This document shows positions 34,701-43,187 of a stretch of DNA of 64,000 nt, piece after piece. The DNA is from Herbaspirillum sp. meg3 (GTDB lineage Bacteria > Pseudomonadota > Gammaproteobacteria > Burkholderiales > Burkholderiaceae_D). The position numbers and the translations under genes were made by a program. Each line of letters begins with the position of its first letter. Positions within the stretch are counted from its first letter, which is position 1. The notes under the pieces are model-generated. The model saw only the letters and a program-made list of their open reading frames with translations. It made no database searches and was not told the origin of the DNA. The stretch spans positions 1,736,001 through 1,800,000 of the forward strand of contig NZ_CP022736.1 of the NCBI RefSeq assembly GCF_002257565.1. The letters are read 5' to 3'.

Positions 34701-35444
34701 ATGAAACGCTGGATAGAGGCCATCGTTTTCTGGGGCGCGTTTGCGCTGTTGTGGGAGTACGGCGTTGCCGCGCTCGGCGTGCGGCGTTATCTGCTGCCGC
34801 CGTTGAGTGCGGTGGTGCTGGCCGGCTGGGACGCGCGCGACATGGTCGTCAGCGACACCTGGGTGACGTTGACCGAGGTGCTGGTTGGCTTCGTTGCGGC
34901 AGTGGCCGGCGGCGTGCTGCTGGGCATGCTGATTCATTTCAGCGACTTCACGCGACGCACCTTGTATCCCTTCATCGCTGCGCTGCAGAGCATGCCGAAG
35001 ATCGCGCTGGCGCCGCTGATGATCGTGTGGTTCGGTTACGGCTTTGCTTCCAAGATCGCGGCGACTTTCCTGTTTGCTTTCTTCCCGGTGGTGATTGCCA
35101 CGCTGGGCGGCTTGTCCGGCATCGCTGCCAATCTGGACGAACATTTTCGCGCACTGGGCGCCTCGCGCTGGGACACCTTCTGGCGTTTGCATGTGCCGGC
35201 AGCGCTGCCGAGCTTTATCGACGGTATCAAGATCTCCATGCCGCTGGCGGTGATCGGCGCCATTGTCGGCGAGTTCATCGGTTCGGAAGAAGGCCTCGGC
35301 CATCTGATCACGCTGGCGACCGCCAACGCGAAGACGGATCTGATGTTTGCCGCGATTTTGGTGATCACGGTGCTGGCGACTTTCCTGTACTGGATTGTGG
35401 AAGTGGTGTCGCGCCTGGTGTGGTGGCGCGGGAAGGCGGTGTAA
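34701..35444 (+). CDS. ABC importer permease (SsuC/TauC-like)
   Basis: 247 residues from ATG 34701, directly after the strong ribosome site GGAGGAGACAA. Six hydrophobic segments and the coupling motif HFRALGASRWDTFWRLHVPAALPSFIDGIKI (near 150-180, EAA loop with G nine residues on). BPD_transp_1 family, matching the SsuA-type binding protein and the ATPase that follows after 2 bp. Inner membrane. Confidence 0.92.
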   Translation: MKRWIEAIVFWGAFALLWEYGVAALGVRRYLLPPLSAVVLAGWDARDMVVSDTWVTLTEVLVGFVAAVAGGVLLGMLIHFSDFTRRTLYPFIAALQSMPKIALAPLMIVWFGYGFASKIAATFLFAFFPVVIATLGGLSGIAANLDEHFRALGASRWDTFWRLHVPAALPSFIDGIKISMPLAVIGAIVGEFIGSEEGLGHLITLATANAKTDLMFAAILVITVLATFLYWIVEVVSRLVWWRGKAV

Positions 35445-35446
35445 CG

Positions 35447-36264
<818 letters not shown>

Positions 36265-36265
<1 letters not shown>

Positions 36266-37188
36266 TGCGCGACAAGGTCTTTCCCGGACTGCCGGATCAA
36301 AGCGCAGACGCCTTGCTGGCGCTGGGGCCGGTCTGGCGCAAGGACATCAATCGTCATCGCCAGGCCGTGGTCGACATCTATACGCCGTTGCACAGTGCCG
36401 TCGGTAAGGACGGCATCATCGTCACGCGCGACATCGCCTATGGTGAACACGTGCGTCAGAAGCTTGATGTCTATCTGCCGGCTGGCGACTCCACGCAGCG
36501 GCGTCCGGTGGTGATGTTTGTCCATGGCGGCGCTTTCTTGCGCGGCAACATGAATTCCAACGAGCAGATTTATGGCAATGTGCTGTACTACTTTGCGCAC
36601 CAGGGCATGGTCGGCATCAACGTTGAATATCGTCTCGCACCGGAAGCTCCTTATCCGGCCGGTTCTGACGACGTTGCCGCCGCAGTGGCATGGGCCAGAG
36701 CGCACGCGCATGAATACGGCGGCGATCCGGATCAGATCATCCTGATCGGTCACTCCGCGGGCGGCGCACATGCCGCCAGTTACATCGCCGATCCGCGCGT
36801 ACGTCCGGCGGCGGGGCATGGCGTGGCCAAGCTGGTGTTGATCAGCGCACGTCTGCGTGCTGATGTGCATGCAGACAACCCCAATGCCGGCGGTGTCAGG
36901 GCGTACTGGGGCGAGGATGCTGAGTTGTACGAGCAAGTCTCACCGGTGACCTATGCGGCCAACATCGACGTGCCGCTGATGATCGCCATTGCCGAGCATG
37001 AAAATCCCTATCTCGATATCTATGCCGCGGAGCTGTTCTGGCGCGTTGGCCAGGCGCGCGGCCGTACGCCGCGTTTCGTGCAGGTGCGGCATCACAACCA
37101 CACCTCCATCGTCGCCCACATGGATACCGGCGACGACGTGCTGGGCCGGCAGATTCTGGACTTTATCGAAACCGCCGACCGTTGGTGA
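36265..37188 (+). CDS. Alpha/beta hydrolase (HGG-type esterase / kynurenine-formamidase-like)
   Basis: 307 residues. Oxyanion motif VMFVHGGAF at 83-91, nucleophile S164 in GHSAGGAHA, and a late His in VQVRHHNHTSIVAHM as base. The HGGAF type covers lipolytic esterases, carboxylesterases and bacterial kynurenine formamidases. In this operon an ester, lactone or N-formyl bond of the catabolic substrate is a reasonable target. Cytoplasmic, no signal peptide. Start fixed by the TGATG overlap. Confidence 0.87.
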
Positions 37189-37223
37189 TCCGGTGGTCAA
37201 CATTTCATTCTGAGAAAACGCTT

Positions 37224-38144
37224 ATGAACCATGCATCTTCCGCACTATCCGGCGTGTTCGCGCCTGTTGTCACACCGTTCAAGTCCGACCTCAGCGTCGA
37301 CGCCGACTTGTTCGTCCGTCACAGTCGCTGGCTGCTGAGCCAGGGCGCAGGGCTGGCTATCTTCGGTACCAATAGCGAAGCCAATTCACTGACGGTCGCC
37401 GAGCGCAGGCAACTGCTCGACCGCCTCATCAGCGAAGGAATAAATCCCGCACGCATGTTGCCGGGCACCGGCTGCTGCGCCCTCGACGATACCGTCGCGT
37501 TGACGCGCCACGCCGTTGACGCCGGTTGCGCCGGCGTGCTGATGCTGCCGCCGTTTTACTACAAGGGCGTTTCCGACGATGGCCTTTACAAGTATTACGC
37601 CGACGTTATTGCACGCGTCGATTCGCCCAAGCTCAGGCTTTACCTGTATCACATCCCGGCCTTCACCGGCGTGCCGATCACGCTGAACTTGATCGAACGT
37701 CTGATCACGGATTTCCCGGAGACCGTGGTCGGCATCAAGGACAGTTCCGGCGATTGGGGCAACGTCGCCGCGATGCTGAAAGCGTTTCCCGGATTTGCGA
37801 TTTTCCCGGCGTCCGAATCCTTCCTGTCGCGCGCGCGTCCGCTGGGTGCGGCTGGTTGTATTTCGGCTACCGCCAACATCAATCCAGCCGGCATCAGCAA
37901 GCTGTGCGCCGACTGGGACAAGGACAACGGCGCGCAATTGCAGCAGCAGGCCGACGCCGTGCGCCAGACCTTCCAGAAATATCCGATGATCGCTGCACTC
38001 AAGTTCGCTACCGCGCATTACAGCGACAACCCGGCGTGGGAAAACGTTCGTCCGCCGCTGAGCGGCCTGCATGCGCAGCACAAGTTGCAATTGCTGGATG
38101 AACTGAAGCAGATCGGTTTCGGCATGCCGGGATTGGCAGGCTGA
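37224..38144 (+). CDS. DapA-family (dihydrodipicolinate synthase-like) aldolase/hydratase
   Basis: 306 residues from ATG 37224. The class I lyase barrel keeps the catalytic Tyr Y142 (YLYHIPAFTGVP) and the Schiff-base Lys K172 (VVGIKDSSGDW). The substrate motif GTxGE of true DapA reads GTNSEANSL, where the N-S change suggests a different substrate. Known relatives are N-acetylneuraminate lyase, KDG aldolase and trans-o-hydroxybenzylidenepyruvate hydratase-aldolase. It would form or split a C-C bond next to pyruvate. It overlaps the RidA-like gene by ATGA-type coupling. Confidence 0.9.
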   Translation: MNHASSALSGVFAPVVTPFKSDLSVDADLFVRHSRWLLSQGAGLAIFGTNSEANSLTVAERRQLLDRLISEGINPARMLPGTGCCALDDTVALTRHAVDAGCAGVLMLPPFYYKGVSDDGLYKYYADVIARVDSPKLRLYLYHIPAFTGVPITLNLIERLITDFPETVVGIKDSSGDWGNVAAMLKAFPGFAIFPASESFLSRARPLGAAGCISATANINPAGISKLCADWDKDNGAQLQQQADAVRQTFQKYPMIAALKFATAHYSDNPAWENVRPPLSGLHAQHKLQLLDELKQIGFGMPGLAG

Positions 38145-38518
38145 TGAGTACTACTGCAATGCAAGCCAAGCCGCTGGGGAAATATCCTTACGTCAAACGC
38201 GCCGGCGATTACCTCTTCGTCTCCGGCATGAGTGCGCGGCTGGCTGACGGCAGCGTGCCCGGTGATGTGCGCGAACAGACGCATGTCGTCATCGGCAAGA
38301 TCCGTGACGCCTTGCACACGCTCGATGCCGATCTCGCCGATTGCGTCGCCATCACCAGTTATCTGGTGAACATGCGTGACTTCGACGGCTACAACGGCGT
38401 CTATGGCGAATATTTCAGCGAGCAGGGGCCGACGCGCACGACCGTGGCAGTGCATCAACTGCCGCATCCCGACATGCTGGTCGAGTTGACCGCAACCGCT
38501 TACAAACCACTCAAGTGA
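38144..38518 (+). CDS. RidA (YjgF/UK114) family deaminase-like protein
   Basis: 124 residues, one RidA domain: YVKRAGDYLFVSGMSAR, NIRDALHTLDADLADCVAITSYLVNMRDFDGYNGVYGEYF and GPTRTTVAVHQLPHPDMLVELTATAY. The conserved Arg (PTRTTV) and Glu (VELTA) of the active pocket are present. Archetypal RidA hydrolyses enamines/imines; relatives in catabolic operons include 2-aminomuconate deaminase and RutC. In this operon it hints at a nitrogen-bearing intermediate. It overlaps both neighbours by a few bases. Confidence 0.92.
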   Translation: MSTTAMQAKPLGKYPYVKRAGDYLFVSGMSARLADGSVPGDVREQTHVVIGKIRDALHTLDADLADCVAITSYLVNMRDFDGYNGVYGEYFSEQGPTRTTVAVHQLPHPDMLVELTATAYKPLK

Positions 38519-39117
38519 ACAAGATGAACGAAGTGATTTCCGATCAGGCGCTTGACCGCCTGTTTCGCCAGGCGCGTACGCAAAATGGCTGGTTGCCGGT
38601 GGATGTCAGCGACGATGAGCTGCAGCAGATCTATGCGTTGATGAAGCTGGCGCCGACCAGTGCCAATTGTTCGCCGGCGCGTATTTTATTTTTGCGTAGC
38701 GAGGAGGCGAAAGAGCGGTTGCGACCGGCGCTGAATCCCGGCAACGTCGACAAGGTGATGACCGCGCCGGTGGTGGCGCTGATTGCTTACGACACGCAAT
38801 TCTATGACTTGCTGCCGCAGTTGTTTCCGCACAATCCGGGCATGCGCGATCTGTTTGCGTCCAAGCCGGTGCTGGCCGAAGCCACCGCGTTTCGTAACAG
38901 CAGCCTGCAGGGCGCTTACCTGATGCTGGCAGCGCGCAGCGTCGGGCTCGACGTCGGGCCGATGTCGGGTTTCGATGCGGATCAGCTCAATGCGATCTTC
39001 TTCCCCGACGGCCGCTATCGCGTCAATTTCCTGTGCAATCTCGGTCACGGCGATAGCAGCAAGTTGTTTCCGCGCAGTCCGCGTCTGTCGTTTGAGCAGG
39101 CATGCCAGCTTCTTTGA
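38515..39117 (+). CDS. RutE/HadB-like nitroreductase family (malonic semialdehyde reductase-like) protein
   Basis: 200 residues from the GTG at 38515, or 197 from the ATG at 38524. FMN-reductase fold with LDRLFRQARTQNGW, LMKLAPTSANCSPARILFL, VMTAPVVALIAYDTQFYD and RSVGLDVGPMSGFDADQLNAIFF. This series is specific to the RutE/HadB subgroup that reduces malonic semialdehyde to 3-hydroxypropionate or acts on halogenated phenol by-products. Next to a RidA protein it recalls rutC-rutE of pyrimidine breakdown, but rutA, rutB and rutF are absent. Probably removes a reactive aldehyde at the end of the pathway. Confidence 0.87.
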   Translation: MNKMNEVISDQALDRLFRQARTQNGWLPVDVSDDELQQIYALMKLAPTSANCSPARILFLRSEEAKERLRPALNPGNVDKVMTAPVVALIAYDTQFYDLLPQLFPHNPGMRDLFASKPVLAEATAFRNSSLQGAYLMLAARSVGLDVGPMSGFDADQLNAIFFPDGRYRVNFLCNLGHGDSSKLFPRSPRLSFEQACQLL

Positions 39118-39139
39118 TTTTCTGATTCGGTGATTGATC

Positions 39140-39943
39140 ATGCAATTTCTTCCTGAACTGATTTCCTATCTTCTCCTTGGTGCAGGCACCGGCATCCTTG
39201 CCGGTTTGCTTGGCGTCGGCGGTGGCACCGTGATCGTTCCGGCGCTGGTGTTCATCTTCGCCGCGCACGGTTTCCCGTCGGAGTACGTGCAGCACATGGC
39301 GCTGGCGACCTCAATGGCATCGATCCTGTTCACCTCGATCTCCAGTCTGCGCGCGCACCATGCGCGCGGTGCGGTGGACTGGGCGATCGTCCGGCGCATC
39401 ACGCCCGGCATCATGCTTGGGACGCTGCTCGGTGCGTGGCTGGCGGCGCAGATGTCGAGCCAGTTGCTGAAGATGATCTTTATCGGTTTCGCCTATTTCG
39501 TCGCGGTGCAGATGCTGCTCAATCTGAAACCGAAGGCCAGCCGGCAGTTGCCGCAGACGCCAGGCTTGCTGAGTGCCGGCGGCGCCATCGGCGTGTTCTC
39601 CAGCTTCGTGGGCATTGGCGGCGGCACCTTGTCGGTACCGTTCATGACCTGGTGCAACGTGCAGTTGCACACGGTGATCGGCACATCGGCGGCACTGGGT
39701 TTCCCGATCGCATTGGCGGGCACGGCCGGCTTTGTCGTCAACGGCTTGCGCATCGAGAGTCTGCCGTCGCCGAGTGTGGGTTTCGTCTATCTGCCGGCAC
39801 TGATCGGGATTGCCGTGGCGAGCGTATTCACGGCGCCGCTGGGCGCGCGGATGGCGCATGCCTTGCCGGTGACGAAGCTGAAAAAACTGTTTGCACTCAT
39901 GCTGATTGCCGTCGGCACCAAGATGCTGACAGGCATGCTGTAG
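39140..39943 (+). CDS. TauE/SafE-family membrane exporter
   Basis: 267 residues from ATG 39140; an in-frame TTG two codons upstream is possible. About eight hydrophobic segments and the duplicated family motif GILAGLLGVGGGTVIVPAL at the N-terminus and SFVGIGGGTLSVPFM in the second half. Inner-membrane exporter of sulfite, organosulfur compounds or small anions. At the end of an operon with an SsuABC-like importer it may remove sulfite or another leaving group, which would fit a sulfonated substrate; this is inference. Confidence 0.9.
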   Translation: MQFLPELISYLLLGAGTGILAGLLGVGGGTVIVPALVFIFAAHGFPSEYVQHMALATSMASILFTSISSLRAHHARGAVDWAIVRRITPGIMLGTLLGAWLAAQMSSQLLKMIFIGFAYFVAVQMLLNLKPKASRQLPQTPGLLSAGGAIGVFSSFVGIGGGTLSVPFMTWCNVQLHTVIGTSAALGFPIALAGTAGFVVNGLRIESLPSPSVGFVYLPALIGIAVASVFTAPLGARMAHALPVTKLKKLFALMLIAVGTKMLTGML

Positions 39944-39950
39944 ATCGGCG

Positions 39951-40028
39951 ATGTTCTTCGAGGATCCGTCGGGCAACCTGCTGGAGTTCAAGGGTTTTGC
40001 CTCGATGAACAGGATTTTCGCGAAATGA
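39951..40028 (+). pseudogene. Remnant of a VOC/glyoxalase gene (C-terminal 25 codons)
   Basis: Just after the TauE stop, ATG at 39951 opens a 25-codon frame reading MFFEDPSGNLLEFKGF... to a TGA at 40026. This is the standard C-terminal end of a VOC protein: FxDPxGNxLEFKGF with the last metal-ligand Glu. Nothing upstream in any frame supplies the rest of the domain, because the TauE gene occupies it. It is most simply the scar of a deletion that fused the TauE end to a third VOC gene. Confidence 0.7.
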
Positions 40029-40225
40029 AATTGACATAAATGCCTGCTATATTGGATGACAAGGTGAGGGTTTCTTTTGTCGCAGCTTTTGGCCGTTCGC
40101 GGTCGTTGTCGATATAAAGTTGTCGCCGCTCAACAATGCTTTCGGGCATTGAGGAGGCGACGCACATTTGCGCATTTGCATCCGTTGTATCCATTGCGTC
40201 TGCTGCATCACTCAGGGGAAATATC

Positions 40226-42199
40226 ATGCTGTCCTCACTTCGGACCCGCCTTATCGTTATTTGCGTTCTGATCGTGGCGTTCGCCATGATTGCCTTAAGC
40301 GCTGCCAATATCTACGGTGTGCGGCGCGACACTCTCGACACCCTGAATACGGAGATGGAGCAACTGACGGATAGTCATGCTGCAAACATTGCCGACTGGG
40401 TTCGCAGCAAACGCACCATCACTGGATCGATGAAGCAGGCGCTCAAGCAGAGTGACGTGGTGCCTATCATTGCCGCGGCCAAAGAGGCGGGTGCTTTTGA
40501 CGACGCCTACATCGGCTATCCGGACAAACGCATGCTGGCCTTGCACGATATGCCGCCGGGCTATGACCCGACCGGGCGACCCTGGTATGTGCAGGCGGTC
40601 AATGCCGGTGCGCCGGTGCTGACGGCGCCCTATGTCGACGCGACAACCGGCAAGCTGGTGGTGACCTTTGCAGAAGCCGTTGGCGGCAAGAGCGATCTCA
40701 AAGCGGTGGTCGGATCCGACGTGCAGCTTGATAATGTTGTTCGCAATGTCGCCGGCATCAAACCGACACCGGGCAGCTTTGCCTTCATCGTCGGCAAGGA
40801 CGGTGTGATCATTACGCACCCGAACAAGGAGCTGGCGTTGAAGCCGATCTCTGCGCTGGATCAATCGCTGACGCCGCAAGCGTTGGCGGCAATGGGGCAG
40901 CAGGGCGGTGAGGCGAGAATCAACGGCGTCCGGGTATTGCTCTTCGTACGCGCGATCGAAGGCACGGACTGGTCGCTGGTCGTGGCGTTGAACTATGCGG
41001 AAGCAACGCATTCGATCCGCTCTCTGATTGTCACGTCGGCGATCGCCGCGATTCTTGCGATTGCCGCCGCCGCGGTGTTGCTGACATGGACCATCACCAG
41101 CTTGCTGAAACGGCTTGGACTGGTGCGTGATGCGCTGGAAGATATCGCGTCCGGCGAAGGCGATCTGACTTGTCGTCTCAATGCGGAGGGACGTGATGAG
41201 TTGTCTCAGATTGCCGGCGCTTTCAATCGCTTCACAGGAAAGATCGCTGCGACATTGCTGGAAATCCGTCACGCGAGCGAGTCCGTTAAAACCTCGTCGA
41301 GCGAAATCGCCAGCGGCAATCTCGATCTGTCCGGCCGCACTGAGCAGCAAGCCGGTTCACTGGAAGAAACCGCTTCGGCGATGGAAGAACTGACCTCCAC
41401 CGTCAAGCAGAACGCAGACAACGCGCGTCAGGCCAACCAACTGGCGGTCTCCGCATCCGAAGTCGCGGTGCAAGGCGGAGCGGTGGTAGCGCAAGTGGTC
41501 GATACCATGGGATCGATCAATGCCTCTGCGCGCAAGATCGTCGACATCATCAGCGTGATTGACGGTATCGCTTTCCAGACCAATATCCTGGCTCTCAATG
41601 CCGCGGTAGAAGCAGCACGCGCCGGCGAGCAGGGGCGCGGTTTTGCGGTGGTGGCGTCGGAGGTGCGCAGCCTCGCGCAACGCAGCGCTACTGCGGCGAA
41701 AGAGATCAAGTCGTTGATTGACGCTTCGGTGCACGAAGTCGACGCTGGCAGTCAACTGGTCGAGCAGGCCGGCAACACCATGACCGAGGTGGTCTCCAGC
41801 GTGCGTCGTGTGACCGACATCGTCGGAGAAATCAGCGCGGCCAGCCAGGAGCAGAGTGCGGGTATCGCCGAGATCGGTCGCGCCATCACGCAAATGGATG
41901 AGGCCACGCAACAGAATGCTGCACTGGTGGAGCAAGCCGCTGCCGCCGCACAATCCTTGCAGGATCAGGCTGCGCATCTGGCCGAGGTGGTGGCCGAGTT
42001 CAAGCTGGAAGACAGGGCCGTTGCGCCAGTCGGTCGCACGACCAAGCGCACCGTCGATATCACGCCATCGGCACCGGCGATCAAAGCCAAGCCAGCAATC
42101 AAGAAAGAGGTCGCGAAGATCGCTGCCGCCAAGCCCGCCGGCGAGAGCAAGGCGATGAAAGCCGGCAGCGACGAGAACGGATCTTGGGAAGAGTTTTAA
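40226..42199 (+). CDS. Methyl-accepting chemotaxis protein with periplasmic Cache sensor and C-terminal CheR tether
   Basis: 657 residues from ATG 40226, with CAGGGGAA 8 bases upstream; the frame open to 40136 lacks a start signal. First membrane helix about 7-29, double-Cache periplasmic domain about 33-275 (GYDPTGRPWYVQA, PYVDATTGKLVVTFA, VGSDVQLDNVVRNVAG), second helix about 281-304, HAMP, then the signalling hairpin with the invariant ...IAFQTNILALNAAVEAARAGEQGRGFAVVA tip. It ends in GSWEEF, close to the NWETF pentapeptide that docks CheR/CheB. PWYxxA and YVDxxT in the Cache domain are typical of amino/organic-acid sensing. Confidence 0.93.
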   Translation: MLSSLRTRLIVICVLIVAFAMIALSAANIYGVRRDTLDTLNTEMEQLTDSHAANIADWVRSKRTITGSMKQALKQSDVVPIIAAAKEAGAFDDAYIGYPDKRMLALHDMPPGYDPTGRPWYVQAVNAGAPVLTAPYVDATTGKLVVTFAEAVGGKSDLKAVVGSDVQLDNVVRNVAGIKPTPGSFAFIVGKDGVIITHPNKELALKPISALDQSLTPQALAAMGQQGGEARINGVRVLLFVRAIEGTDWSLVVALNYAEATHSIRSLIVTSAIAAILAIAAAAVLLTWTITSLLKRLGLVRDALEDIASGEGDLTCRLNAEGRDELSQIAGAFNRFTGKIAATLLEIRHASESVKTSSSEIASGNLDLSGRTEQQAGSLEETASAMEELTSTVKQNADNARQANQLAVSASEVAVQGGAVVAQVVDTMGSINASARKIVDIISVIDGIAFQTNILALNAAVEAARAGEQGRGFAVVASEVRSLAQRSATAAKEIKSLIDASVHEVDAGSQLVEQAGNTMTEVVSSVRRVTDIVGEISAASQEQSAGIAEIGRAITQMDEATQQNAALVEQAAAAAQSLQDQAAHLAEVVAEFKLEDRAVAPVGRTTKRTVDITPSAPAIKAKPAIKKEVAKIAAAKPAGESKAMKAGSDENGSWEEF

Positions 42200-42220
42200 A
42201 CGCGGCAACTAAAAATAAAA

Positions 42221-42252
42221 ACGGCGTCGCGAAAGTAGCGACGCCGTTTTTT
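42221..42252 (+). terminator. Bidirectional intrinsic terminator between the MCP and the UDG-like gene
   Basis: A perfect 10-bp stem ACGGCGTCGC/GCGACGCCGT with a 7-base loop, A-run before and T6 after. It serves the MCP on the plus strand and the convergent minus-strand gene. Confidence 0.9.
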
Positions 42253-42273
42253 ATGCGCGTAACGGCAATGCTT

Positions 42274-43068
42274 CTACGCCTGCTTCTTCAGCAAGTGCAT
42301 GTCGCCGAACAGTTTTTGCATGCCGCTGTGGGCAATGAAGGTCAGATTGTAGGGATGCTCCGCGACGGCGCGCGGGAAGCGTTCCACCACCGGCAAACCA
42401 TCCAGCTGTTCTGCGATCTTGCCCCACAAGACCAAGGTCGGCAGCGTCTTCTTGCCGGTTTCGGCATATTCCGCCAATCCTTTCAATACGGTTTCAAAGA
42501 ATGGCTTCCAGGCCTTGGCATCCTTGACCGGCGCCACATGCGTACGGAACACCAGGCTGGCGTTGAGCAGCAGGAAGCCTTGCGCAGTCAGGTTGTCTTG
42601 CAGGTCGGACAGCGTCTGGATCGTGCCGGTGGTGTCGGCCTGCGCCTTGGCGGCGATGTCGAGCAGGGCGTCGCCGCTGGTTTTATCGACGGAGACCTGG
42701 CCGTCGGCGACCAGCAGCATCTTCATGAAGTTGCGCAGTGAAGTGGCACGGTTGACTTGTTTGGACAAGCCCTTGTCCGACCACAACGAGCCGACCGCGC
42801 CGTCCATGAAGCACACGCCGGTGGCGCTGGCCGCGCGCGGGTAAGGGCCTTCACCGACCAATACGTAACGCACCTTGTCGATCGGCTGCAGGAAGGCGGC
42901 GAAGAGGCGTCCGTCCGTCGGCAGATAGGTGGTGTCCTCCACCAATGCGGGCAGATAGGCCGGATCTTTGTCGGCGATGGCTTGCAGACCGGTTTTCAGG
43001 ATAGCTTGCCAGGAAGGATCGGCAGAGGCGCAAAGATCGAGCAGGGCGGAAGGAACGGTAGCCGGCAT
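42274..43068 (-). CDS. Uracil-DNA-glycosylase-like protein with substituted catalytic motif
   Basis: 264 residues from ATG 43068. The UDG family 1 path can be followed: KVRYVLVGEGPYPRAASATGVCF aligns with the Ung motif KVVILGQDPYHGPGQAHGL, SLRNFMKML with SLxNIxKEL, GFLLLNASLVFRTH with GVLLLNTxLTV (uracil-binding Asn kept), LVLWG with LLWG, and EHPYNLTFIAHSGM with the HPSPLS loop. At the active centre G-Q-D-P-Y-H has become G-E-G-P-Y-P (residues 72-77), so the water-activating Asp and the neighbouring His are lost. It is either an inactive DNA-binding paralogue or an enzyme with a changed mechanism. A longer frame to 43125 is less likely. Confidence 0.75.
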   Translation of the reverse strand: MPATVPSALLDLCASADPSWQAILKTGLQAIADKDPAYLPALVEDTTYLPTDGRLFAAFLQPIDKVRYVLVGEGPYPRAASATGVCFMDGAVGSLWSDKGLSKQVNRATSLRNFMKMLLVADGQVSVDKTSGDALLDIAAKAQADTTGTIQTLSDLQDNLTAQGFLLLNASLVFRTHVAPVKDAKAWKPFFETVLKGLAEYAETGKKTLPTLVLWGKIAEQLDGLPVVERFPRAVAEHPYNLTFIAHSGMQKLFGDMHLLKKQA

Positions 43069-43187
43069 GAAAGATGTCTTGTGAATGGAGTCGGTAAATA
43101 AAAAGCTGCCCGCATGATACGCCAATGCGAAATCAATACGGGCAGCTTCGGGTGCTTCGTTCTATTTTAATGAATGAGTGAAACGCA

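Noticed and set aside
38144..39117. Rut pyrimidine-degradation operon
   Set aside because: RidA- and RutE-like genes are adjacent, but the RutA oxygenase, RutB amidohydrolase and RutF are absent and the importer is SsuABC-like, so only a similarity of single steps is claimed.
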